64,000 nucleotides of DNA from a virus: the IMG/VR virus record IMGVR_UViG_3300035670_000178, positions 1 to 64,000 of that record. One strand, written 5' to 3'. The position numbers and the translations under genes were made by a program. Shown piece by piece: positions 40,045-48,989 of this stretch (positions are counted from its first letter, which is position 1; every line of letters starts with the position of its first letter). Below the pieces are notes generated by a model, which was not told where the DNA came from, searched no databases, and worked only from the letters and a program-made list of their open reading frames with translations.

Positions 40045-42186
40045 ATGCGAACCATTCCCCCTAACATGCTTGCTGCATTCCAAGAGCAGCAAGGACTCGA
40101 CTTGAAGTTCATAGTCGAAGTAATCTGGGACGAGGGCGAAGATCCGATCATGTATTCAACTTGCGAATACGACGGGTTGGAAGTCTACCCTTACGTCAAA
40201 GAGTTCGGCACTTTTCAGTCCGTCTCTCACGTAGAGGGGCTCGGCGCCGTGAGTTCAATGGAAGTAGTGTTCTATGATCAATTCGGCCACTTCAAAGAGA
40301 AGTTGAACAACGTTGATCTTGTCGAGCGAGCCACCGCCACGGTCTATTTGACGTTGGACGGCTCGGAACTGTTCGACTTGTTCGAGGGCAAGATTAGCGA
40401 TAGCGCTTCGTGGGCTAACAACGAATTCAAAATCGAAGTGCTCAGTGAAAACATCGATAAAGAAGTCGGCTATCAGCCCAGTATCGACGACGTCGACGAA
40501 ACCGAACCAGACTATGAGTTCCTCGAACGGCACCTCAACACATCGTCGGCTTGGCCCGCCGTCTTCGGCACGGTTAAGAACTACGAGATTCCCATTATCT
40601 GGACTCAACGTGAAGCCGTAACCGAAGAAGACATCAGTTACGAACCGGGTTCCGACCCGCCGTACTATGAACTCAAGATTGACCAGCATGATGATTTCAC
40701 CCTTGACACAGAATACTTCGTGAACATCGTCGGCAAGATCAATTCTGTATTCTCAATCCTCGGCTACGGTGTATTCACGGACAATGAAGACGGCGATCCT
40801 GTCTTTCGACTCACGAAAGAAGGAGTACACTCTAACTGGTACAAGAACATCGCCTTCACGATCCTCGATAACAACGGAATCGTAGGCGACACCGATCAAC
40901 CCACTACACGAATAACGATCGAACCCGGCCCAGTAACAATCGACGAAGTCGAATTACACACGCTCGGCCCCGACGGTGAAGAGACGACTTCCGTCTGGCT
41001 TCAGTTCATGAAGTTAGAGATCCGTTACTCTTTCATGGCGTTATCCGGCCCCGGAGCTTCCAGCAAGATAACACTTTCTAAGTATGTCAATTGCTCTAGG
41101 CAGCAAGGCAATGTGATTACTTTAAATGAAAACTTGTCTTTAGTTGGCGGAGCATTTGATATATACATTCGCACCGTGAGTAAAGCCAACGACATCATCT
41201 ATCAGATCCCTTCGGGTTCTAAGATATACATCATGGGTGATCGAATCGGCTACGCCGTAGACACAAAGACAGATACAGTAATCGATCGAATCGCAATCAA
41301 GCACGGCGACGAACTTGTAACAATCGATCCGGCTGCTTACGAAGTCAGCACGGCTGCTCTCTGGATCGGCACCCACCCTCCCGTGAAGTACATTCATATG
41401 CTCGGTGAAGTCTACATGCGCTACATCGAACATTATGCTTTGGAAGGGAACAGCAACGAAGGCTTGCTTGCTTCGGCACACAATACTTACAATAGCGAAG
41501 CCGAGGCCATAGCACAACTGACCGACATTCCTACGATCGATCTGGTGCCGAATGAAACGAACTTCGTATATCTTTCCGTAGAAGACGCGCAGGATGTCGT
41601 ACCGGAGATCGCTTGGCAAGCGAACAAAGCTGTCCGGTACACCCGTGAAAACAACGATGACGTGCTCGAACTGATCGACTTGACAGACACAACGACACCT
41701 GCTGTGTATTCGTTCACAGAAGATAACATTCTGTTCGGTAGCGTAGAGTACGGGTTCACGTCGAAAGACAATCTCTACACCGTGTTCAAAGCATCGTTTC
41801 AGACCAACAATCTATTGAAGGATCTCGAAACGATTCGCATGAAAAAGAACAATGACATCTACGGTGAGGAAGTCCTCGAAACAGACTATTACATCTTCAA
41901 GAGCAAGACTGTAGCGAAACAAAAACTTTCCTGGTGGAAGGACAAACTAAGCCGGTTCTATTACACAATCAAACTGACCGGGTTCATGGATGCCTTCGGG
42001 CTGGAAGTTTGGGATAGGGTTCATGTGAGCCTCGATCCCTCTACGTTCTACGATCCGGCTGACGGCACTCCTTACACCCACACTCACGACGCAGATCCAC
42101 AGCCGATCATCGGCTATGGCAGAATCAAAGAGATAGCACCAGACTTGACAACTGGTCTGGTCGAATTCACAATCGAGGTAGAGTAA
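40045..42186 (+). CDS. Tail hub/baseplate protein (Tal-like)
   Basis: 713 residues. First 150 residues (DLKFIVEVIWDEGEDPIMYS, FEGKISDSASWANNEFKIEV) resemble the N-terminal hub domains of siphophage tail-tip proteins. The remainder is beta-rich without a visible enzymatic domain. A free-standing endopeptidase gene follows immediately, which in other phages can be fused to the hub. Confidence 0.65.
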   Translation: MRTIPPNMLAAFQEQQGLDLKFIVEVIWDEGEDPIMYSTCEYDGLEVYPYVKEFGTFQSVSHVEGLGAVSSMEVVFYDQFGHFKEKLNNVDLVERATATVYLTLDGSELFDLFEGKISDSASWANNEFKIEVLSENIDKEVGYQPSIDDVDETEPDYEFLERHLNTSSAWPAVFGTVKNYEIPIIWTQREAVTEEDISYEPGSDPPYYELKIDQHDDFTLDTEYFVNIVGKINSVFSILGYGVFTDNEDGDPVFRLTKEGVHSNWYKNIAFTILDNNGIVGDTDQPTTRITIEPGPVTIDEVELHTLGPDGEETTSVWLQFMKLEIRYSFMALSGPGASSKITLSKYVNCSRQQGNVITLNENLSLVGGAFDIYIRTVSKANDIIYQIPSGSKIYIMGDRIGYAVDTKTDTVIDRIAIKHGDELVTIDPAAYEVSTAALWIGTHPPVKYIHMLGEVYMRYIEHYALEGNSNEGLLASAHNTYNSEAEAIAQLTDIPTIDLVPNETNFVYLSVEDAQDVVPEIAWQANKAVRYTRENNDDVLELIDLTDTTTPAVYSFTEDNILFGSVEYGFTSKDNLYTVFKASFQTNNLLKDLETIRMKKNNDIYGEEVLETDYYIFKSKTVAKQKLSWWKDKLSRFYYTIKLTGFMDAFGLEVWDRVHVSLDPSTFYDPADGTPYTHTHDADPQPIIGYGRIKEIAPDLTTGLVEFTIEVE

Positions 42187-42698
42187 TGGCATCCCGTGAC
42201 ATCAACAAATTAAAGCCCGGCTGTAAAGAAAAAGCGTACGCCCTCCTTGAACGCGCACCATTTGAGGTGCTCATTTATTGCACAGGACGATCCGCTGTAG
42301 AGCAAGCGAAGCTGTACCGGCAAAGCCGCACCAAGGCCGTGATCGAGCACAAGATCAGCGTCTACGAAAAGTACGGTCACTATGAGCTTGCGAAGATCCT
42401 TCGTGATGTTGGCCCACAACATGGGCCACACGTCACTAAGGCCGGCCCTGGTGAATCCATCCATCAGTACTGGTTGGCGTTCGACGCTGTACCAATCATC
42501 AACGGCAAACTTGCTTGGGACACCAAGAAGTACGCCGACCAATGGTCGGTCATCGGAAAGATCGCCACTGAGCTTGGGTTGAACTGGGGCGGCAATTGGC
42601 CGAAGTGGGCGGACTTCCCGCACTTCCAAGACGCGCCATCAGGCAATCCTCTTAAGCTAGGCTGGAAAGACTGCATCTTTACGGAAGACGATCTATGA
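42186..42698 (+). CDS. M15 family peptidoglycan endopeptidase (L-Ala-D-Glu type)
   Basis: 170 residues. Zinc ligands of the VanY/T5-lysin family are seen: SIHQYWLAFD (H93, D100) and DFPHFQ (H146), with GLNWGGNWPKWADF between them. Cuts the peptide stem of peptidoglycan. No signal peptide, so either a holin releases it or it acts in the virion at entry. Position after the hub gene supports a tail-associated role, while similarity to T5 endolysin supports lysis. Confidence 0.85.
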   Translation: MASRDINKLKPGCKEKAYALLERAPFEVLIYCTGRSAVEQAKLYRQSRTKAVIEHKISVYEKYGHYELAKILRDVGPQHGPHVTKAGPGESIHQYWLAFDAVPIINGKLAWDTKKYADQWSVIGKIATELGLNWGGNWPKWADFPHFQDAPSGNPLKLGWKDCIFTEDDL

Positions 42699-43288
42699 AT
42701 GTTTTGCTGGCCTGTGAAGAATCTCAAGAAGTTTGTCTAGCTTTTAGGGAGAAAGGCCACTTTGCTTACAGCTGCGATCTTCAGGAATGTTCTGGCGGAC
42801 ATCCAGAATGGCATTTGCAAATGGATGTATTCGATGCCTTTAACGAGTTAGACTGGGATCTAGTGATTGCATTCCCTCCTTGCACGCACTTAGCAACTAG
42901 TGGCGCTCGTTGGTTCAAGGAAAAGCAAAGAGATGGCAGACAGTACCAAGCCTATAAGTTTTTCATAGAAATGGCCAGCACGAAGTTTGAACGGTTAGCC
43001 ATTGAAAATCCGATAGGCATCATGTCTAAGCTGTACCGTAAGCCAGATCAAATCGTCCACCCGTGGATGTTTGGCGATCCTTATTCTAAGGCTACTTGTT
43101 TGTGGCTGAGAGGGCTTCCTCTGCTACAGCCTACGAATATAGTCGATAAAGGTGATTATGAGTTGACGAACGGCGGTAATCTCATACCGAGTTGGTACAA
43201 TCTTCCGCCATCCGAAGATAGAGCAAAGATGAGAAGTAAAACATTCCCAGGCTTAGCTAAAGCTATGGCCGATCAATGGAGTTTCTAA
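42695..43288 (+). CDS. Small C5-cytosine methyltransferase-like protein
   Basis: 197 residues. FPPCTHLATSGARWF contains the PPC motif IV of C5 methyltransferases, and RLAIENPIGIMS resembles motif VI (EN-). The N terminus MNVLLACEESQEVCLAF resembles motif I. Target-recognition and C-terminal motifs IX/X are not seen, so it is much shorter than classical enzymes (over 300 residues). Phages carry many such compact relatives of unproven activity. DNA methylation, or another pyrimidine modification, is likely. Confidence 0.65.
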   Translation: MNVLLACEESQEVCLAFREKGHFAYSCDLQECSGGHPEWHLQMDVFDAFNELDWDLVIAFPPCTHLATSGARWFKEKQRDGRQYQAYKFFIEMASTKFERLAIENPIGIMSKLYRKPDQIVHPWMFGDPYSKATCLWLRGLPLLQPTNIVDKGDYELTNGGNLIPSWYNLPPSEDRAKMRSKTFPGLAKAMADQWSF

Positions 43289-43289
43289 C

Positions 43290-43538
43290 GTGATCACCTT
43301 ACCAAATGGAAACAAGTTTCGGGACAAAGCTGGCGACCCTCTGACGCTCGAAGGTTACATTCCCGATCCCAACAATCCGAAAATGCTCATTCAACAGTTT
43401 CTCCCATGCAAGTATCGGGAGATGAAAGTATGCGCCACGTGTCCCGCGTCAAAAGCAAAAAAACTGCGACCTTCTTGTAAACTCAAGAAGATCGCAGTCA
43501 GGTTGACTTGCGTCGGCTGCCTAGAACGGAAAACGTAA
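43290..43538 (+). CDS. Small Cys-rich basic protein
   Basis: 82 residues, GTG start. Cysteines in PCKY, VCATC, PSC and TCVGC suggest two metal sites, in a Lys-rich protein that may bind nucleic acid. It is the last rightward gene and overlaps the last leftward gene tail to tail by 18 bases. A minus-strand terminator is embedded in its codons 57-70. Confidence 0.55.
   Translation: MITLPNGNKFRDKAGDPLTLEGYIPDPNNPKMLIQQFLPCKYREMKVCATCPASKAKKLRPSCKLKKIAVRLTCVGCLERKT
43457..43497 (-). terminator. Terminator of the leftward replication unit
   Basis: Arms CTGCGA-c-CTTCTTG (43464-43477) and CAAGAAG-a-TCGCAG (43484-43497): 13 pairs with one mismatch, six-base loop. On the minus strand it is followed by seven Ts (43457-43463). 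It lies just past the stop of the last leftward gene but inside the coding sequence of the convergent plus-strand gene. Confidence 0.85.
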
Positions 43539-44090
43539 CATTCTCTTATACGCCTTCGACATAGCCATCGCTTGCTGCAAAGCCGTATACTTGAGATCAA
43601 GCGGCGCTTCACAGTTGTTCAAGATATACCGTAAGGTAGTCTTCGAGAACGGGATAACTTTATCTTCCCCTTCGTGAAGATCATTCATGTACAACGAAAC
43701 AGCTTTCAAGTCTCTAGCCTTATCGCAGAACGCAAGTTTGAACCCAGACTCAGAGACAAAGCTAGTCAAGAATTCTTTAGTCACAGGCCAGTCATACACT
43801 AGTGGTATGATCTGGCCTTTTTTTATGTGCAAATCAAACCACTCATCAAACAAATCCCATACTTCCGTGTGGCGCTTAGCGAAGATTCGGTCTTGCAGCT
43901 TCAACTTCTTTTCGTGCTCTGGGCTGACTCGAATATACTTCTCAAAGATTTGCTTGAAGATAGGGTTGTAGTTCAAATCCAACGGCAATATGCAGATGTG
44001 ATATATTTCATCCGTCTTTGGATCTTTACCAGTGGTACGAATACCAATGGAACACATCACATTACCGTTGAGTGTTTTACCCATACGCAT
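43521..44090 (-). CDS. DnaQ-fold protein, degenerate exonuclease-like
   Basis: 189 residues. CSIGIRTTGKDPKTDEIYHI copies the first motif of DnaQ exonucleases (IDTETTG) but the catalytic D-x-E is I-G-I-R. Later, LVYDWPVTKEFLTSF stands where GHN..FD occurs. So the fold seems kept but the first metal ligands are lost. Two relatives are at 48979 and 49813. Start MRMG has AAAGGACG eight bases upstream, a site that lies in the 3' end of the methyltransferase gene. Confidence 0.55.
   Translation of the reverse strand: MRMGKTLNGNVMCSIGIRTTGKDPKTDEIYHICILPLDLNYNPIFKQIFEKYIRVSPEHEKKLKLQDRIFAKRHTEVWDLFDEWFDLHIKKGQIIPLVYDWPVTKEFLTSFVSESGFKLAFCDKARDLKAVSLYMNDLHEGEDKVIPFSKTTLRYILNNCEAPLDLKYTALQQAMAMSKAYKRMLRFPF
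43785..43824 (+). terminator. Terminator of the rightward late unit
   Basis: Left arm AGGCCAGTCATAC (43785-43797), loop ACTAGTG, right arm GTATGA-t-CTGGCCT (43805-43818) with one bulged T, followed by a run of seven Ts. It is oriented for the plus strand but lies inside the coding sequence of the convergent minus-strand gene, about 250 bases beyond the last rightward stop. Confidence 0.85.
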
Positions 44091-44848
44091 TCGTACCGTC
44101 CTTTCTCTCTAGACCCTATGTTTGCTTGGGCTTGCCAACATTCTCGGTAATCCCAATACTTCATTTCATCATAGTAGTCACAAGGCTCGCCACTGAGTAT
44201 CACCTTCCCATCAATATCACCGATCAATTGAAGTAACCTTCTGTGCTCACGTTCGCCAAAGTCTTCTTCGTCGTACATCCCATTGTATGCGCTAACGTAA
44301 GGTGGATCGATATAAAAGATTGTACTTTCTGAGTCATACTTTTCTATGACTTCAAAACAATCTTTATTCAACACCTTAACATCTAGCAACCTCTCGTGAA
44401 TCTTTCTGAAGAATGGAAGACGATCATATATTTTCTTCGCGTCGGAAGAATTCTCCATTCTTCTCCCGAAGTGCTGACCTTTCTTAGAAAATGATGCTAT
44501 CGTCAAGTACCAGAAAGCAACAGCAGCGTCCAGCCCTTCAAGTTCACTGTTCAGATAATCTTGGAACTGCTCTCTAGAGTATGGGTGCATTTCCATCTTG
44601 AACAGCAACTCTTCAAGTGTGTCCGGATCTTGAAGAACCTTAAAGAAGTTGACTACATTCTTGTTGAGATCGTTAAGGACATCGCAGAAATGAGGTTCCG
44701 TGTTTAACAGGACTACTCCGCTTCCAGCAAAAGGCTCCACATAGTAGTCGGGTTCATAATCAATGTGTTTCAAGATCTTGTCTAGAAACTTTTCTTTATT
44801 ACCAACCCAACCGAATGGACTCTTTATGCGTTCTTGACCCATACGCAT
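44057..44848 (-). CDS. dam: D12-class adenine-N6 DNA methyltransferase (Dam-like)
   Basis: 263 residues. Motif I EPFAGSG (38-44) binds S-adenosylmethionine and motif IV DPPY (180-183) is catalytic; SPFGWVGNKEKFLDKI at the N terminus is typical of Dam. Expected to methylate adenine, probably in GATC, which is frequent in this window. A paralogue follows upstream. The sequence that codes its start (MRMG) repeats at the next gene because both 3' ends encode KGRYECVWV. Confidence 0.88.
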   Translation of the reverse strand: MRMGQERIKSPFGWVGNKEKFLDKILKHIDYEPDYYVEPFAGSGVVLLNTEPHFCDVLNDLNKNVVNFFKVLQDPDTLEELLFKMEMHPYSREQFQDYLNSELEGLDAAVAFWYLTIASFSKKGQHFGRRMENSSDAKKIYDRLPFFRKIHERLLDVKVLNKDCFEVIEKYDSESTIFYIDPPYVSAYNGMYDEEDFGEREHRRLLQLIGDIDGKVILSGEPCDYYDEMKYWDYRECWQAQANIGSREKGRYECVWVKHSTVM

Positions 44849-45600
44849 TCGTACCGTCCTTTATGTCTCGACTCAGACTTGATCCTGACCGGAGCCGGCC
44901 ACTTGTCTGTGTAGTCCCAGTAATCCATGTCATCATAGTAGTCACAAGGTTCGCCGCTGAGAATCACCGTTCCTTGAACTTCACCAATCAAAGCAAGCAA
45001 AGCCTTGTGATCTTCTTCACTGAACTGAGGTCCACTGTACGTTCCATGTTGCGTCCCCGTGTAAGGGGGATCTAGGTAGAAAACTGTTTCAGGGTGATCG
45101 AACTCGCGGATAATGTCAAATGCATTCTTACATTCAATGTAACAGTTTCGGATCCTGAGATGGATTTGTTCAAGCCCCGGAAGGCGTTCGTATACGCGAC
45201 GCGTCTCGGCAGATGCTTGCATATTGCGACCGTAGTGTCGCCCAAGCCTGGAAAATGAAGTTTCAATTGTGTAGTACCAGGCGACAGCACGATCCACTGG
45301 ATCAGGAAGGGTATGTCTATTGATGACATATTCATCAAATTGCTCCCGTGAATGCGCATGCAGCTCCATCTTATGCACAAACTCATCGAGAGTTTCTTTC
45401 TCTCGAATGACTCTGAAGAAGTTGACGACATTCCCGTTCAAGTCATTGTAAACATCCAAGATGTGAAATGGAGTGTTCAACAACACAATACCCGATCCAC
45501 CGAACGCATCGACAAATCGACTAGTATACGGAATCAACGGCAGGATCTTGTCAAGATGTGCCTTCTTCGATCCCGGCCAAACAAACGGTGCTTCAATCAT
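44824..45600 (-). CDS. dam: D12-class adenine-N6 DNA methyltransferase, paralogue
   Basis: 258 residues from MIEAPFVWPGSKKAHLDKIL with GGAG eight bases upstream; the longer reading enters the upstream membrane-protein gene. Motif I DAFGGSG (31-37, EPF replaced by DAF), DPPY at 177-180, and the C terminus HKGRYECVWVK almost identical to the neighbour's. Clear tandem duplication. Different substitutions in motif I suggest some specialisation, perhaps in target or modification state. Confidence 0.88.
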   Translation of the reverse strand: MIEAPFVWPGSKKAHLDKILPLIPYTSRFVDAFGGSGIVLLNTPFHILDVYNDLNGNVVNFFRVIREKETLDEFVHKMELHAHSREQFDEYVINRHTLPDPVDRAVAWYYTIETSFSRLGRHYGRNMQASAETRRVYERLPGLEQIHLRIRNCYIECKNAFDIIREFDHPETVFYLDPPYTGTQHGTYSGPQFSEEDHKALLALIGEVQGTVILSGEPCDYYDDMDYWDYTDKWPAPVRIKSESRHKGRYECVWVKNA

Positions 45601-45770
45601 TTCGAGTACTCCAACAACAGAGCCAAGCCGAGTAGAATCAAGAACATCCAAACAACCAAAAATGTAGGGAAGCACTTGGTGTGCTTGAAATAATCGCAAA
45701 CTCGTCGGGAAGCGTCACTAAGGAGAAGGCCCAAGAAAAACAACCCGCAAGCAAATATAAAAGAACTCAT
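45597..45770 (-). CDS. Small two-span membrane protein
   Basis: 57 residues, seen by direct reading. MSSFIFACGLFFLGLLL and FLVVWMFLILLGLALLL are two hydrophobic helices separated by a charged loop (DASRRVCDYFKHTKC). AGGAG precedes the ATG; the stop overlaps the next ATG as ATGA. Function unknown. Confidence 0.6.
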   Translation of the reverse strand: MSSFIFACGLFFLGLLLSDASRRVCDYFKHTKCFPTFLVVWMFLILLGLALLLEYSK

Positions 45771-46318
45771 TTGTTTCTCCTACCGAACATGTCGATCACC
45801 TTGCCTCGAAGGTCTTCAAGCGTTCCGTCGTTGACGATCACTTCATCCCAATCAGTCCACTCTTCCATAACATCGTCTACTGAGTCGCCCTCAACCATGA
45901 TGGTTGGCCGGACCACTTTGATGAGCACACCGCCTTTCTCACGAACCATCTTCGCCTCAACCGGGAAACGAAGATCAGATATGAGCATTCGTTCCCATTG
46001 CTCCAACTCTCGGCTAAGCACGGCCCGTGCAAAACAGTCGGGACCCAACGTCTGTTTCAGACTTTGACCTACATCGATCAAGATCTGCCTAGGCGACTTG
46101 CCAAGCCTATCTATCTTCACTTCCTTTCTTTCAGGGTGAGCGTCGTAGAAAGACTTGCTGAAGAACTCAGGGACAAGTTCTTTACAACACGCATACAAGG
46201 GACGGGCGAACGAACAAATGACAGGATCAACCATCGTGTGTTTGTTCATGTAGTCTGCTAGAATGTTGACGCAAGTATCCTTACCCTGCTGTTTCCTGTG
46301 GCCGAATGCGAAGATCAT
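45767..46318 (-). CDS. Deoxynucleoside monophosphate kinase
   Basis: 183 residues. GHRKQQGKDTC (residues 6-16) is the P-loop variant G-x-x-x-x-G-K-D of phage dNMP kinases (T4 gene 1, T5 dnk). The middle region KSPRQILIDVGQSLKQTLGP and LISDLRFPVEAKMV match the family's lid and strand regions. Raises dNDP supply for phage DNA synthesis. Confidence 0.85.
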   Translation of the reverse strand: MIFAFGHRKQQGKDTCVNILADYMNKHTMVDPVICSFARPLYACCKELVPEFFSKSFYDAHPERKEVKIDRLGKSPRQILIDVGQSLKQTLGPDCFARAVLSRELEQWERMLISDLRFPVEAKMVREKGGVLIKVVRPTIMVEGDSVDDVMEEWTDWDEVIVNDGTLEDLRGKVIDMFGRRNK

Positions 46319-46319
46319 A

Positions 46320-48989
46320 TCAGATGCCTTTCTTCAAGTAACCGTTAATCACGGTGTAAGGATCGCTGGGCGGCTCTTCGGAATTAAGAGAGACGTTCGC
46401 CCAGTGCATAGTTTTGGCAAGCCCGTACTTACCGCGGACTGCACCGGTAAGCAACGCAACTTGTTTGTTGAATATACCCATAGTCAAGTGAGTCGTATCA
46501 TTCTGACTAGAGAACGATTCCCACATGTCATTGACCGACACGCAAGCACCGTCAATCTTGAACACATCGGACTGAACAAATCGTTCTATGTCGCTCACAT
46601 TAGAATCAGCCAGCAACTCTTTACTGTCTGTTTCAATCACGGGGATGCGAAGGCGGCCAGCAGTCTCTGGAATCTCAAGGTCAAGCAATTCTGTTGTGAA
46701 GTCTTGAGCTTCTTCTTCTAGCCGTCGGGTCATCTCCATCTTCGGAATTTCATTCTCCAAAGGATAGACAGGAATCACTACGATCCGAGTGTCGCCTGAG
46801 AAGACAGGCGCTGCGTTGGGATCGTTACTGAACTGAGCAAAGTGCATCGTATTTTCATTCATGAAGGGCGTCTCTCCCTTGCGGTGAATACTGATCTTCC
46901 GACTAGTCACCCAGTCTTTGATCTTGTTAATCACAGGGCCGCCGCGTTTGTTAGACAGGTTCAACTCTTCAATGATCCCGAGAACCGCGCCTTCAACTTC
47001 GCCGTTGAAGTTGCTCGAACTTTCTAGAGCCGTCGAGACTCGCATCACTCCCTTCGTCATCAACAAGTCAATCGCTTCGTGAAACGTCGACTTACCTGTA
47101 TTCTCCTTACCGTAGAAAAACAAGTAAGGCAACGGCTGCTTCGGGTACTGAATTATCGAAGCGATCCAACACTTCAAGTAGTCACCGCCCGTGCTGAGCC
47201 CGTGCTGCATACACCAAGAATTCTCACGAATGGCTTCATCAAGTCCGCGGCCCAAGTGATTGAGAACAGCCATCCAAGTCGGGTAATGAAGGTTCGTCGC
47301 GTCCTCACGTCTAGTATACCGCAACTGCGCCGCGTTCTTGTTCCAACGTCGTCCACCGGGGTACTCAGGCTTGAACGGTTCGTTCACCAAGATCCAGTAG
47401 TTCTTAGTGAGACGACCAATCTCCATTTCACGTTCACGCAACGTGTACCCCATAGAACTGATAACGCTCAGAACGTTTGTCCTAGGCTCTTCGATCCAAG
47501 TGTCTCCGAGTCCACGAATGAAGAATCCCGCGTCAGCACCTTCCGGCGTGACGCAGTGTCGAATATCTTCCTCACTCGTGTCTGTTTCGATCTTGTCAAC
47601 GTTACGCACAGTCTCATGAGACATGAACTGGTACGACTTCGGCTTCTTGATCCAGCCGGATACAGTTTGATCTTGAGGGAACGCATCGACTTCAAAGATC
47701 AGCTTATCGGTCTTCGCGTGCAAGCTAAGCCTCGCACTACGGTTAGTCATATTCGGCGCAAGATTGACCTCGACTTCCATCGCTCTCGCCGCGGCAGCCG
47801 CATCTTCTACTTTCTCGAAGTAGAAGCTGCCATCTTTGTCCTCCAACCCACCGTGAATCTTGCAAGCAGTAGGGAAGTCTGGAACCCTGTTGTAATAGCA
47901 CTGAGTCCAATCACCGGAGTCCCTCGTCCAAGTAAGTGCTTCAGTTACACCGCGGCCATGGCGGCGGACGCTCCACGATCCATCTTCCAGCGGGAACGCA
48001 AAGCAATTCTTTGTACTACTTCCCGTGGTCGCAGTCTCGAACGGGCCTTTCAGGCTCAGCTTCGTGTGAACTTCCTTCAAGGCCAACGTGTGCGTAATCA
48101 ACATACCGTAATCACAGTTCCAGTATGTATCATACTCGGTGATCTTGTTAAGCTCCTCGATCACGCGGCGGTGCTTGTCGTCGAGCGGAGTCATCAATCG
48201 ACGCTTAGCCAACTCATTGAAGTTGTCTATCTCCGAGTCATCAATAAGATCCGGACGCAGACGCGAACGACGGCCGGTAACGACGCCGGAGTGCTCCCTC
48301 CAGTTAAGCGGTATCTCTTTGAGTACCTCACCTTTCTTAACTAGTTGAAGTCCTTCCGGCGTCATTTTGCTGGCCCACACCCAAAGGATCTGACCGAACT
48401 GATCTACCTTGGCTTGCAAGTCAAGCCCAGTGTCGACCGACATTTTCGACAGAATCGAACGTGCAAGCGACTGATGTTCGGTATGCGTCTTGGAATCTGC
48501 GCCTTCGACGTACACGTAGATATGGTATCCACTGCCCGTGGTCGAAGTACGAATTGTAGCATATGGAAGGTTCTTAATCTTCTCGTAGATCTCAGCAAGC
48601 TCTTCTTTTGAAAGACCCTGCTTGTGATTCAAGAGAGAGTCGAAGTCGTAACCGACCCAAACAGATTGCTTGTTCTTCCAGTCCCACCCAGTCAATCCAA
48701 TGCCTACCGCATACTCGGCCAAATCGAATGTCATTGGCGGATCGTCGTAGTGAGCACCTTCATTCATTGAGTCCCACGGAATGCGGAAAGGCTTGTAAAT
48801 GACTCCGGTTTCTCGGCACTGGTAGGTCATGTACTTCTCGCCGCGAAACTCGTTGTCTTTGATGACGATGCTGTCTCGTTTGTCTACATATACTTGGCAC
48901 TCCATATTCTCATTGTAATGCGCCACAAGATCCGCGGGCGCTCCGCAGTTGGCCAGGAAGGCTTTGATTGCCTGTGTTCTAGTTACCAC
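46320..48989 (-). CDS. Primase-helicase (AEP-type primase plus SF3 helicase)
   Basis: 889 residues. GTG start with AGGAG upstream; longer ATG reading belongs to another frame. N-terminal part has VGYDFDSL (D115, D117) and TGSGYHIYVYV (H156), the acid pair and GxH of archaeo-eukaryotic primases. The C-terminal part has LFFYGKENTGKSTF (Walker A 627-634) and LGIIEELN (Walker B near 674) as in superfamily 3/D5-like helicases. Probably unwinds and primes the fork for the family A polymerase at 57155. Confidence 0.8.
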   Translation of the reverse strand: MVTRTQAIKAFLANCGAPADLVAHYNENMECQVYVDKRDSIVIKDNEFRGEKYMTYQCRETGVIYKPFRIPWDSMNEGAHYDDPPMTFDLAEYAVGIGLTGWDWKNKQSVWVGYDFDSLLNHKQGLSKEELAEIYEKIKNLPYATIRTSTTGSGYHIYVYVEGADSKTHTEHQSLARSILSKMSVDTGLDLQAKVDQFGQILWVWASKMTPEGLQLVKKGEVLKEIPLNWREHSGVVTGRRSRLRPDLIDDSEIDNFNELAKRRLMTPLDDKHRRVIEELNKITEYDTYWNCDYGMLITHTLALKEVHTKLSLKGPFETATTGSSTKNCFAFPLEDGSWSVRRHGRGVTEALTWTRDSGDWTQCYYNRVPDFPTACKIHGGLEDKDGSFYFEKVEDAAAAARAMEVEVNLAPNMTNRSARLSLHAKTDKLIFEVDAFPQDQTVSGWIKKPKSYQFMSHETVRNVDKIETDTSEEDIRHCVTPEGADAGFFIRGLGDTWIEEPRTNVLSVISSMGYTLREREMEIGRLTKNYWILVNEPFKPEYPGGRRWNKNAAQLRYTRREDATNLHYPTWMAVLNHLGRGLDEAIRENSWCMQHGLSTGGDYLKCWIASIIQYPKQPLPYLFFYGKENTGKSTFHEAIDLLMTKGVMRVSTALESSSNFNGEVEGAVLGIIEELNLSNKRGGPVINKIKDWVTSRKISIHRKGETPFMNENTMHFAQFSNDPNAAPVFSGDTRIVVIPVYPLENEIPKMEMTRRLEEEAQDFTTELLDLEIPETAGRLRIPVIETDSKELLADSNVSDIERFVQSDVFKIDGACVSVNDMWESFSSQNDTTHLTMGIFNKQVALLTGAVRGKYGLAKTMHWANVSLNSEEPPSDPYTVINGYLKKGI

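Noticed and set aside
45767-46318. MIFAFGH start of dNMP kinase as another copy of the MYFIFGY leader
   Set aside because: The residues belong to the conserved P-loop strand of the enzyme, and DNA identity to the leader is low.
47079-48344. 421-codon plus-strand frame
   Set aside because: Antisense to the well-supported primase-helicase; no ribosome-binding site, no recognisable domain.
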